DNA of 10,485 nucleotides from Methanobacterium sp. UBA8 (GCA_002509665.1 DADN01000163.1:10631-21115), one strand, 5' to 3'; counted from the first letter of the stretch, positions 1-7,278 are shown. Numbers and translations are program-made. Notes: generated from the sequence alone by a model not told the origin.

Positions 1-918
1 CGAATTACTTCCTCCAATATAGGTACTTGCAAGTAGCGTAGTTAAATTACTATCAAATTTAGAGATAAAAATGTCCCCGCTGCCTGAATAAGAATTTACA
101 GAAGGATTTGTAACAGGAAAATCATTTGAACCTGTATATCCTCCTACAAAAACATTATTATCTTGATCTAGAGCAATACAATAACCGTAATCAGCCTGTG
201 TTCCACCAAGATAAGTAGAGGCAAGTAACGGATCTATTATTAGATCATGAGACTTGTTATAATGTCCCAAGCTAAAAGTGTATTCATTTCCTTTTATCAG
301 ATAAGATACAGTTATATTCACTCTTTTACCATTTATTTCTTGATATGCGAAAGGTGTAGATAATTTTAAAACACCTTGGGTAGTTAAAATTTCTAACTGC
401 CCTTGATTATTGACTCTTAAACCATAACTACCATCTACTTTTATCCAAATATCATTTGAATTTCCATTAGGGTGAATGGTAAAAATCTTTTCTATGTTAT
501 TGCCATAAGCTTTTAAGTCTAGATCAATGTTATTATAAAGATTTGAGTATTTAACTTGATTATAAGTGGATATCTTTGTCTGTGAGTTATTTCCTTTAAA
601 GTAATTCACTTTAGTAGTCGATTTATTCATTCCCTTCACATTAACAGTGTTGGAATTAACATAAGTTTCTTCTACATTACAAAGAGTTTTATTTCCTTTT
701 AAATTATATTTTAAACCCTTATTAGTAACATAAACACGGCCTACGAACGTGTCAGTATAATATTTAATATTACTATTATTTATTTGCCCTTGATTTTTAA
801 TAAATGGCATCTGTACTTTTAAAATCTTTTCTTTTTGATTATCCGTTAAATTAACAGATGCAGATGCGCCATTAACAAAAATTAAAACTGTTATAGTAAA
901 AATCAGCATTAATAACAT
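1..918 (-). CDS. Secreted SBBP-repeat surface protein, partial (C-terminus outside the window)
   Basis: The frame is open from 918 to the window edge (306 codons, no stop). The N-terminus is a signal peptide: a hydrophobic core at residues 2-15, then NGASA-S as a likely cleavage site. Residues 38-65 (PFIKNQGQI...IKYYTDTF...VYVTNKGLKYNL) resemble the N-terminal domain often found before SBBP repeats (DUF7948-like). From residue 231, LLASTYLGG...D.GY.IALD.DNNVFVGGYTGS.DFPVT is a clear SBBP repeat, and a second begins at LLASTYIGG at the edge. Such repeats are predicted to form beta-propellers in exported proteins, so a cell-surface or adhesin-like role is inferred; the ligand is unknown. The ATG at 918 lies 18 nt from the ribosome site and gives no basic residues before the hydrophobic core. 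An in-frame ATT at 930 would add M-K-K-S and sit 6 nt from it. An in-frame TAA at 931-933 excludes anything further upstream. Confidence 0.82.
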   Translation of the reverse strand, partial: MLLMLIFTITVLIFVNGASASVNLTDNQKEKILKVQMPFIKNQGQINNSNIKYYTDTFVGRVYVTNKGLKYNLKGNKTLCNVEETYVNSNTVNVKGMNKSTTKVNYFKGNNSQTKISTYNQVKYSNLYNNIDLDLKAYGNNIEKIFTIHPNGNSNDIWIKVDGSYGLRVNNQGQLEILTTQGVLKLSTPFAYQEINGKRVNITVSYLIKGNEYTFSLGHYNKSHDLIIDPLLASTYLGGTQADYGYCIALDQDNNVFVGGYTGSNDFPVTNPSVNSYSGSGDIFISKFDSNLTTLLASTYIGGSNS

Positions 919-936
919 GCTTTTTTTAATTTAAAT

Positions 937-943
937 CCCCTCC
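937..943 (-). promoter_or_regulatory. Strong ribosome binding site for the SBBP protein gene
   Basis: On the minus strand this reads GGAGGGG, a near-ideal Shine-Dalgarno sequence. It lies 6 nt before an ATT codon (930-928) but 18 nt before the first in-frame ATG (918-916). The spacing therefore favours ATT as start, or means that the original start codon has been altered. Confidence 0.6.
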
Positions 944-1319
944 ATAATGATTAAATATCTATTGATAATATTTTATTTTATTATTTACTATTACAATTAA
1001 ATAGAAATATTTAAATTTAGTTTTACTAAATAGCTCATTATTCTAATTCTAACTAATTTTAATATACTAATATTCTTATTTAGCAAATCTTAGACGATAA
1101 AGGCAATTCTTAAGTTATTCGAGTTTAAAATAGTGCATTCTGTCCAGAATTTAGAAATTAAAATAGTAATTTGTTAAATATTGTTCTAATTACAGTGCCT
1201 GTAATTCCAATTTAACTAATTTTTAATAATTTTAAAACGAGTCAATTAAATAAGTATAATTTGTTGACTAGAGACATTTTCAGAGTGTTAAAATCCTTAG
1301 AATTTCTGTATGATTGAAG
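944..1319. other. Gene-free AT-rich spacer with two perfect dyads
   Basis: No plausible gene is seen on either strand. It should hold the promoter of the minus-strand SBBP gene; a TATA-like AAATATTT-type stretch near 1005-1016 is a weak candidate. Two perfect inverted repeats stand out: ATTCTG/CAGAAT with a 2-bp centre (1137-1150), and AATTACAG/CTGTAATT with a TGC centre (1188-1206). They could be operators, or for the second a small hairpin downstream of the tRNA gene. Nothing in the sequence decides this. Confidence 0.5.
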
Positions 1320-1402
<83 letters not shown>

Positions 1403-1417
1403 AGCTTAAAATATAAA

Positions 1418-1427
1418 TTTTATATTT
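1418..1427 (-). promoter_or_regulatory. Possible TATA box of the tRNA-Leu gene
   Basis: The minus strand reads CAAATATAAAA about 16-25 nt upstream of the mature tRNA 5' end. That is roughly where an archaeal TATA box should lie if transcription begins a few bases before the tRNA. The whole area is AT-rich, so the exact box is uncertain. Confidence 0.35.
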
Positions 1428-1526
1428 GAATTTATCTAATTTAGCTAAACTCTCAAAATAAATATTGTAAACAGTTTGATGTTATCTATCTAATATTTTT
1501 TCTATAAAAACATTTCGTGACTCAGT

Positions 1527-1631
1527 TTACTTTTTGGTCTTTTTAATACTCATTCTTCTATAACGAATAGGCTCTTCCCGGACCTTTTTAGGTTTGTGAA
1601 GTTTTTTCCTATCTCTTTTTAAAACAGGCAT
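1527..1631 (-). CDS. 34-residue highly basic peptide, unknown function
   Basis: A short frame, ATG at 1631 to TAA at 1527, encodes MPVLKRDRKK... ending in KKTKK. Sixteen of 34 residues are Lys or Arg and only three are acidic, so it is strongly positive and has no hydrophobic segment. Support for translation is its ribosome site (GGGGTG, 4 nt before the ATG) and its place 18 bp after the stop of the acidic Pepco-like gene on the same strand, which suggests one transcript. A TTTTT run at about 1505-1509 (minus strand) may end it. I recognise no family. It could be a nucleic-acid-binding peptide, a charge partner of the acidic protein upstream, or a toxin-like peptide. These are guesses from composition; a chance frame is still possible. 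Confidence 0.5.
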   Translation of the reverse strand: MPVLKRDRKKLHKPKKVREEPIRYRRMSIKKTKK

Positions 1632-1649
1632 GTTACACCCCTAGATAAT

Positions 1650-2015
1650 CTATTTACGTGCTAAAGTAATTTGAATTCCGGCGTCAGATCCTACAGATAT
1701 CCCGCTGGATCCAAAAATTGACACTTTTCCATCTAAATTAACACCGACTGAAAAAGTTACTTTATCTATTTGAAAATCGTTTGATACTGGTTTTGATTCA
1801 GATAAAATGCTTAAAACTTCAAATAAACGGTCATTAAACTCTTTTTGGACTTTATCAAAATCCAATTTTTGGGGCTGTCCAATGAGGTACCTGTTCATAT
1901 CTTCCACTGCACCTTCATATTCTTCTGACTCACCACTTAATGACTCATTAATTACTCCTACTTCAAAATCAGGTATAAGAAATTGAATTGTTAATGGTTT
2001 TTCAGGTTCTGCCAT
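1650..2015 (-). CDS. Small acidic protein with a Pepco-like C-terminal domain
   Basis: 121 residues with no signal peptide or membrane segment, about 21 acidic against 11 basic residues. Residues 1-20 look like a beta strand. Residues 30-75 are helical and charged. Residues 80-121 form a Gly/Ser-rich beta part (FQIDKVTFSVGVNLDGKVSI, then FGSSGISVGSDAGIQITLARK). That ending, with strand-DGKV-strand, a Gly-rich turn and a final basic tail, resembles the Pepco domain. This is a small module described from predicted prokaryotic conflict systems, where it is typically coupled to peptidases. No peptidase is visible nearby; the partner here is a very basic 34-residue peptide. The start is well supported by GGGAGG (2021-2026) 5 nt before the ATG. 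It is transcribed divergently from the ArsA-type gene. The coding call is firm; the domain call rests on pattern recognition only. Confidence 0.8.
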   Translation of the reverse strand: MAEPEKPLTIQFLIPDFEVGVINESLSGESEEYEGAVEDMNRYLIGQPQKLDFDKVQKEFNDRLFEVLSILSESKPVSNDFQIDKVTFSVGVNLDGKVSIFGSSGISVGSDAGIQITLARK

Positions 2016-2121
2016 ATTATCCTCCCTTTAAATTAAGTAAATAATATATCAATTTTAGTATTTTCTTATGTATGATAAGCAAAATATTTATTATTTGCCT
2101 TATAAATTAAAAGAAATATGG

Positions 2122-2227
2122 CCCTTTCTAAAGGGTTAATGATTTGATTAACTTTTCAAAACTTGCAAGCTTGAGTCACAAAAACTTTTTTGTGAGTTGA
2201 AGAAATCATAAAATCTTAAGAGATTTT
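2122..2227. repeat. Run of four small hairpins between divergent genes
   Basis: Four inverted repeats follow each other in the divergent intergenic region: CCCTTT/AAAGGG (2122-2135), GTTAAT/ATTAAC (2135-2152), TCACAAAAA/TTTTTGTGA (2176-2195) and AAAATCT/AGATTTT (2210-2227). The last two resemble the A-tract-CT...T-tract hairpins found after the ArsA-type gene and before nadE. Promoters for both flanking genes must lie around here. Confidence 0.55.
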
Positions 2228-2238
2228 TGTAAGAGAGG

Positions 2239-2250
2239 TTAAATATAAAA
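2239..2250 (+). promoter_or_regulatory. Candidate TATA box of the ArsA/Get3 gene
   Basis: TTAAATATAAAA lies about 75 nt upstream of the ATG at 2321 and would place transcription start near 2270. A second candidate, TATAATAAA at 2266-2274, would give a shorter leader. Both are plausible in this AT-rich stretch. Confidence 0.3.
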
Positions 2251-2305
2251 AGAACAAAATGTAACTATAATAAAATCTAGTTTTTTTACTGATTTATCAA
2301 TATAG

Positions 2306-3307
<1,002 letters not shown>

Positions 3308-3339
3308 TCGCTCGAAAATCCTCAAAAACCTGTCAAATC

Positions 3340-3523
3340 CCTCAAAAATTCTTCGAATTTTTGGGGCACGAATCTTCGATTCGTAAGCTCTGATTTTACA
3401 CGCCCCAAACGCTATCAAAACTTCGTTTTGATGCACAGAAAATGTTGTCAAATCTCTGATTTGACACAGCAAAAATCTTAGATTTTTGCATGCTTTGCAT
3501 TTTCTTAAGCTACGCGTTTGAGG
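3340..3523. repeat. Cluster of perfect AT-rich hairpins (palindromic repeat array)
   Basis: Six hairpins are packed into 184 bp just after the ATPase gene, all with 3-nt loops: 3340-3366 (12 bp with one G-T), 3368-3384 (7 bp), 3414-3432 (8 bp), 3446-3466 (9 bp), 3469-3489 (9 bp) and 3490-3500 (4 bp). The apex is usually CTTCG, or the variants CTCTG and CTTAG. GC-rich outer arms enclose them: TTTGGGGC/GCCCCAAA (3360-3367 with 3402-3409) and CCCCAAACGC with GCGTTTGAGG (3403-3412 with 3514-3523, one mismatch). The whole could fold as a branched RNA or cruciform. It may act as an mRNA 3' end signal, or be a dispersed non-coding repeat. Confidence 0.75.
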
Positions 3524-3526
3524 TTA

Positions 3527-3533
3527 TTTTTTT
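3527..3533 (+). terminator. T-run terminator after the ArsA/Get3 gene
   Basis: Seven Ts follow directly after the hairpin cluster, about 220 bp past the stop codon. Oligo-T tracts on the coding strand end transcription in archaea, so this is a reasonable 3' end. Confidence 0.5.
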
Positions 3534-3582
3534 ACATTCCCTTCTTTTTATTTAATTTTACAAATTCTTTGAGTTTAATGCT

Positions 3583-3609
3583 ATTTTTTCTAAAATTACT
3601 AGAAAAAAT
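3583..3609. repeat. 10-bp perfect hairpin in the spacer before the Lrp gene
   Basis: ATTTTTTCTA (3583-3592) pairs perfectly with TAGAAAAAAT (3600-3609) around a 7-nt loop. The right arm can instead pair with CATTTTTC at 3613-3620. The rest of 3534-3670 is AT-rich with no gene. Confidence 0.4.
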
Positions 3610-3670
3610 GAACATTTTTCATTTATGGTTAATAAAAATTTAATATAATTTATTATATATTTCGATATTT

Positions 3671-3780
3671 CCAATGATTTTGCCTACTTTTGGAAAAATC
3701 CTCAACTTTTTGTAAAATGTTGGTAATTTTCCCAAACCTTTATAAGTGATCATTGGTATACAATAATTTGCAATAACCAA
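3671..3780 (+). promoter_or_regulatory. Nested inverted repeats, possible Lrp-type operator region
   Basis: Several inverted arms surround the promoter: CCAATGAT (3671-3678) with ATCATTGG (3749-3756); TTTTGGAAAAAT (3688-3699) with ATTTTCCCAAA (3726-3736); and TTGGTAT (3753-3759) with ATAACCAA (3773-3780), the last across the likely transcription start. Lrp/AsnC proteins commonly bind several phased sites in their own promoter, so autoregulation is plausible but inferred. Confidence 0.4.
3739..3746 (+). promoter_or_regulatory. TATA box of the Lrp-MgtE_N-Nramp operon
   Basis: TTTATAAG is a good archaeal TATA box. It predicts transcription start near 3767 and a leader of about 30 nt before the ATG at 3799, with GGTG (3784-3787) as the ribosome site. 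Confidence 0.6.
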
Positions 3781-3798
3781 ACAGGTGTTGGATAAACA

Positions 3799-4251
3799 AT
3801 GGATGATATAGACACGGCTATACTCCGTTCCTTAATTAAAAATTCGAGAATTACAATATCTCAAATGTCAAAGGAAATTGATGTTCCTGATGCAACTATC
3901 TCAAATCGGCTTAAAAAGCTGGAGGCAGATGTAATAAAACGATATACAATGATAGCAGACTGGCAAAAAATTGGCCTTAATATAACGGCCATAATTATAA
4001 TTCAAACAGAATCTGAAAAGCACGAATCTGTTAAAGAAGAGTTATCGGAGCTTGAGGAAGTATCAGAAGTATACAGTGTATCGGGAGAGTACGATATTCT
4101 TATTAAAGTTTGGGTTCCAGGTATTGGAGAGCTCAATAAGTTAATAAACAGCAAGATTCGTTCAGTTGATGGTGTTGAAGATTTAACTGAAATGATTGTA
4201 ATGGAGCGTGTTAAGGAAGATATGGTTCCCATAATCCCAGGGACGGAGTGA
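3799..4251 (+). CDS. Lrp/AsnC family transcriptional regulator
   Basis: 150 residues, the usual family length. Residues 1-50 form the AsnC-type winged helix-turn-helix: [27 protein letters not shown], then the recognition helix in [16 protein letters not shown] short hinge (IKRYTMIAD) leads to the RAM domain at about residues 65-142, including the [11 protein letters not shown] strand pair that lines the ligand pocket and dimer contacts. Members bind DNA as dimers to octamers and often sense amino acids. The sequence does not show the ligand here. The start matches the family's conserved N-terminus. It is the first gene of a compact unit with the PRC/MgtE_N/CBS gene 28 bp on, which makes control of that metal-related pair, and of itself through the inverted repeats upstream, a reasonable guess. 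Confidence 0.93.
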   Translation: MDDIDTAILRSLIKNSRITISQMSKEIDVPDATISNRLKKLEADVIKRYTMIADWQKIGLNITAIIIIQTESEKHESVKEELSELEEVSEVYSVSGEYDILIKVWVPGIGELNKLINSKIRSVDGVEDLTEMIVMERVKEDMVPIIPGTE

Positions 4252-4279
4252 TAGCAGTATTTAATTGGATGGTGGTACG

Positions 4280-5524
4280 ATGCGTTTTCTAAGTGAAATC
4301 ATGAAAAAAACAGTAGTTGACCTTGATGGTAACAAGGTTGGAAAGTTTAAAGACTTTGTAGTATCAGTAAATATACTTTACCCGCTAGTTGAGGCAATAA
4401 CCATACGTACGTCCACTAAAAAGGATATACTTGTTTCCTGGGAAGATGTAGACCATATAAATAAAGAAATTAAGCTTAGGGTTAAGCTTGATGACATTAT
4501 GGAGTATAAGCTTAAAAAAAGGGATATTAAACTTGTGGAAGACGTCCTCGACAAACAGGTTGTTGATTTAGAAGGTAAAAAAATAAGAAGGATCAACGAT
4601 CTTCAATTATCAACTACTCGAGGATATTACCGACTTATAGGGGTAGATATAAGTTTTAAAGGAATATTAAGGCGTCTTGGCATTGAAAAGATTGCAAGCA
4701 GCCTTAAAATAAATCTTCAAGAGGATTATATATCATGGATGGATGTAGATGTGCTTGAAAGCGATGTATCTCGTTTAAAATTAAAAGTACCGGAGTACAG
4801 TTTGAAAAAGCTTCACCCTGCAGATATAGCAGAAATTGTAGATCAATTGAGTATCAATGATTCAATTACTATTATAAATTCACTTGATGATGAAATTGCA
4901 GCTGATGCATTGGAAGAAATATCTCCTGAAAGGCAAGTCAGTCTTTTTGAGGAAATGGAGACTAAGCGAGCTGCAGATATCCTTGAAGAGATGTCACCTG
5001 ACGATGCTGCTGATTTAATAGGCGAACTTTCAGATGAACGGGCACAAGAGTTACTTGAATTAATGGATCCCGAAGAAGCAAAGGATGTAGAATCACTTTT
5101 AAAGTATCCAGAAGATACTGCTGGAGGAATAATGACTACAGAATTTGCATCAGTTAAAGAAGGACTTACGGCACGTCAAACACTTAATGCGCTTAGAAAG
5201 ATGGCTAGAGAAGTGGAAAGTATTTATTATATCTATATTTTATCTGATTCTAATTCATTAATTGGAGTCATATCTCTAAGAGAACTATTACTAACTGAAT
5301 CTGAGCAAAAAGTTACAGAGGTCATGCATAGAGACATAATATCGGTTGATGTCATGGAAGAAGAGCATGATGTGGCGAAAAAAATCGCGAAATATAATTT
5401 ACTTGCCCTTCCTGTAGTTAAAGACGAAAATAAGATCCTGGGCGTTGTTACTGTAGATGATGCCATAGATATTGTATTACCTACCGCATGGAAAAAACAC
5501 GTTCCAAGAATGTTTGGAAGATAA
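4280..5524 (+). CDS. PRC-barrel, MgtE N-domain and CBS-pair protein (MgtE sensor module without a channel)
   Basis: 414 residues, soluble. Residues 1-75 are a PRC-barrel (TVVDLDGNKVGKFKDFVV) and about 87-162 a second (QVVDLEGKKIRRINDLQ). Residues 177-280 are the helical MgtE N-domain repeats: LKKLHPADIAEIVDQL, EEISPERQVSLFEEM and EEMSPDDAADLIGEL. YPEDTAGGIMTTEF (276-289) then leads into two CBS motifs (about 285-345 and 349-405). In MgtE Mg2+ channels, the N and CBS domains bind Mg2+ and gate the pore; CBS pairs also bind adenine nucleotides. The five MgtE membrane helices are absent. Instead an Nramp-like transporter starts 12 bp downstream, so a sensor acting on it in trans is inferred. I chose the ATG at 4280 because GGTGGT sits just before it. 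An upstream TTG at 4265 would add five residues (MDGGT) that overlap this ribosome site. Confidence 0.9.
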   Translation: MRFLSEIMKKTVVDLDGNKVGKFKDFVVSVNILYPLVEAITIRTSTKKDILVSWEDVDHINKEIKLRVKLDDIMEYKLKKRDIKLVEDVLDKQVVDLEGKKIRRINDLQLSTTRGYYRLIGVDISFKGILRRLGIEKIASSLKINLQEDYISWMDVDVLESDVSRLKLKVPEYSLKKLHPADIAEIVDQLSINDSITIINSLDDEIAADALEEISPERQVSLFEEMETKRAADILEEMSPDDAADLIGELSDERAQELLELMDPEEAKDVESLLKYPEDTAGGIMTTEFASVKEGLTARQTLNALRKMAREVESIYYIYILSDSNSLIGVISLRELLLTESEQKVTEVMHRDIISVDVMEEEHDVAKKIAKYNLLALPVVKDENKILGVVTVDDAIDIVLPTAWKKHVPRMFGR

Positions 5525-5536
5525 GGGGATCTTTAA

Positions 5537-6799
5537 ATGGATGTTCGAATTTTTACAAGGGTATTTAAACACCCCCTAATTTTGAGTTTGATCATATTTC
5601 TTTCAGTAATGGGTCCTGGGATTATAACTGCCAATGTTGATAACGATGCTGGTGGTATAACAACATATTCACTGGCAGGTTCTCAGTTTGGATATGATCT
5701 TGTCTGGCTCTTCATTCCAATGATTATAGCTTTAGCTATTATTCAGGAAATGGGCGTGCGAATGGGTGTTGTGTCAGGCAAAGGACTTGCAGACTTGATA
5801 CGTGAGAAGGTAGGGTTAAAACTTACATTTGTAATGATGATCGCCCTGCTTGCTGCTAATATGGGTAATATTCTAGCTGAATTTTCAGGTATTGCTGTAA
5901 GCAGTGGAATATTTGGAGTTCCTAAATTCATTGCATTACCTGTAGCTGCGCTATTTGTCTGGCTTCTGGTGGTTAAGGGTACTTATAAAAGCGTCGAAAA
6001 GGTATTTTTATTAGCTTCATTAGTATATTTATCATATATTGTGGCAGGATATCTTTCACAGCCAAATTGGGCTTTAGCTGCGCATAATTTGATAGTACCT
6101 CAGATATCTTTAAACACTGCTTATATTACTATGGTTATAGGACTGGTTGGAACAACCATAGCTCCATGGATGATGTTTTACATTCAATCTTCGGTTGTAG
6201 AAAAGGGAATAACTTTAAAAAATCTAAAATACTCAAAGATAGACGCGGTATTAGGAGCGATAGTCGTAAATGTAGTGGCATTTTTCATAGTAATAGCATG
6301 TGCAGCTACTATTAACTCCAATGGAATCCAGGTTAATAATGTTGCAGATGTCTCAACTGCACTTGCCCCACTTGCAGGACAGTATGCAAGTTTATTGTTT
6401 GCATTTGGTTTTTTAAATGCTTCCTTATTTGCAGCAAGTATTCTACCATTATCTACAGCATACTACGTGTGTGAAAGTTTAGGATTTGAAGCAGGTGTTT
6501 CTAAAAGTTTTAGAGAAGCTCCAATATTCCATGGGCTATATCTTGGGCTTATAATACTGGCAGTTATAGTCATCATGATGCCAAATGTGCCGTTGCTCTC
6601 TATATTATACCTTTCACAGGTTGCAAACGGTATTTTGCTGCCGTTTTTACTGATATTAATGCTCTTAATCATTAATGATAAAAGTATAATGGGAGAACAT
6701 GTAAATTCAAGGTTATTTAATTATATAGCATGGGCTACTGTTATAATTGTGATGGGCTTAAGTATAAGCTTGGTAGTGACATTATTCTTGCCTAAATAG
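5537..6799 (+). CDS. Nramp-like divalent metal transporter with altered metal-site motifs
   Basis: 420 residues with about 11 hydrophobic helices, the Nramp (SLC11) layout. The broken helix 1 is recognisable in GPGIITANVDNDAGGITTYSLAG (26-48), and helix 6 in GLVGTTIAPWMMFYIQSS (202-219). In classical Mn/Fe Nramps these are DPGN and MPH. Here helix 1 reads D35-N-D-A-G-G40, and helix 6 has A209-P210-W211 where M-P-H is expected. The transporter therefore belongs to a divergent branch whose substrate cannot be read from sequence; loss of the selectivity methionine would suit a harder cation such as Mg2+ or Mn2+. GGGGAT (5525-5530) lies 8 nt before the ATG. The stop of the MgtE_N/CBS gene is 12 bp upstream, so the two are surely co-transcribed and probably act together at the membrane. 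A T-run follows the gene. Confidence 0.9.
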   Translation: MDVRIFTRVFKHPLILSLIIFLSVMGPGIITANVDNDAGGITTYSLAGSQFGYDLVWLFIPMIIALAIIQEMGVRMGVVSGKGLADLIREKVGLKLTFVMMIALLAANMGNILAEFSGIAVSSGIFGVPKFIALPVAALFVWLLVVKGTYKSVEKVFLLASLVYLSYIVAGYLSQPNWALAAHNLIVPQISLNTAYITMVIGLVGTTIAPWMMFYIQSSVVEKGITLKNLKYSKIDAVLGAIVVNVVAFFIVIACAATINSNGIQVNNVADVSTALAPLAGQYASLLFAFGFLNASLFAASILPLSTAYYVCESLGFEAGVSKSFREAPIFHGLYLGLIILAVIVIMMPNVPLLSILYLSQVANGILLPFLLILMLLIINDKSIMGEHVNSRLFNYIAWATVIIVMGLSISLVVTLFLPK

Positions 6800-6832
6800 G
6801 TTAATTGGAAAGGATAAACACACTTAAAACTA

Positions 6833-6845
6833 TTTTTATTTTTTT
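6833..6845 (+). terminator. T-run terminator after the transporter gene
   Basis: Two T tracts (5 and 7 Ts, split by one A) begin 34 bp after the transporter stop codon. They fit an archaeal oligo-T terminator ending the regulator-sensor-transporter operon. Confidence 0.6.
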
Positions 6846-7269
6846 CAAATTAGTTTAAAATTTAAATCATTACTTAAAAAGCGGTTATTTATGTTTAAAG
6901 TTTTTTAGATAAATTGAATTTGTAAATTATATAGTGAAAATGTGTTAATTTTAATAATGGGAACATAATAAAGGAATATGCAAATTCTAGTTGTTTAATT
7001 ATATTTTAGACATTAATAATTCTGTTATATCTACCATATCACCTTGTATATCATAAAAAGATATTTTTAAAATTATATCCTATAAAAACAGTCTTATTTA
7101 AAGAATTATAAACATACTGCTAAGTGAATCTTGAACGCTCATGTTCAGTATACCTGTAAAATAGAAAATTTTTGCATGTTTGAAAATCTGTAATTTTCAA
7201 CCGGAAAAATCTTCGATTTTTACATCTGGTTGATTAATTTAAGTTGAACTTGCTTAAAAAAATTCCAAT
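6846..7269. other. AT-rich spacer, no convincing gene
   Basis: The stretch between the transporter and nadE holds no supported gene. It contains hairpins at 7180-7232 (listed separately) and an imperfect dyad TGAAC/GTTCA near 7132-7147. A minus-strand open stretch (7079-6999) ends in a 12-codon frame with a GGTGAT-like site; it is too short to call. Confidence 0.5.
7180..7232. repeat. Two hairpins of the same family as the 3340-3523 cluster
   Basis: TTGAAAAT/ATTTTCAA (7180-7200, 5-nt loop) is followed by AAAAATC-TTC-GATTTTT (7205-7221). The second has the same C-TTC-G apex as the hairpin at 3368-3384. Outer arms CAACC (7198-7202) and GGTTG (7228-7232) enclose it, again as in the larger cluster. 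Confidence 0.65.
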
Positions 7270-7278
7270 TTATTTAAT
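7270..7278 (+). promoter_or_regulatory. Candidate TATA box for nadE-cutA-leuS
   Basis: TTTATTTAA lies about 75 nt before the nadE ATG and predicts a start near 7297, giving a leader of about 50 nt. It is the best match to an archaeal TATA box just upstream of the first gene in the cluster. Confidence 0.4.

Noticed and set aside
3340..3523. CRISPR-like repeat array
   Set aside because: The units are hairpins with differing arms and irregular spacing. There are no identical direct repeats separated by equal-length spacers, and no cas genes.
4265..4279. TTG start five codons upstream for the PRC/MgtE_N/CBS protein
   Set aside because: The five extra codons coincide with the GGTGGT ribosome site for the ATG at 4280, and the PRC-barrel begins naturally at that ATG.
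4280..5524. Full MgtE Mg2+ channel
   Set aside because: Only the N-domain and CBS pair are present; the protein ends after the second CBS motif with no membrane helices.
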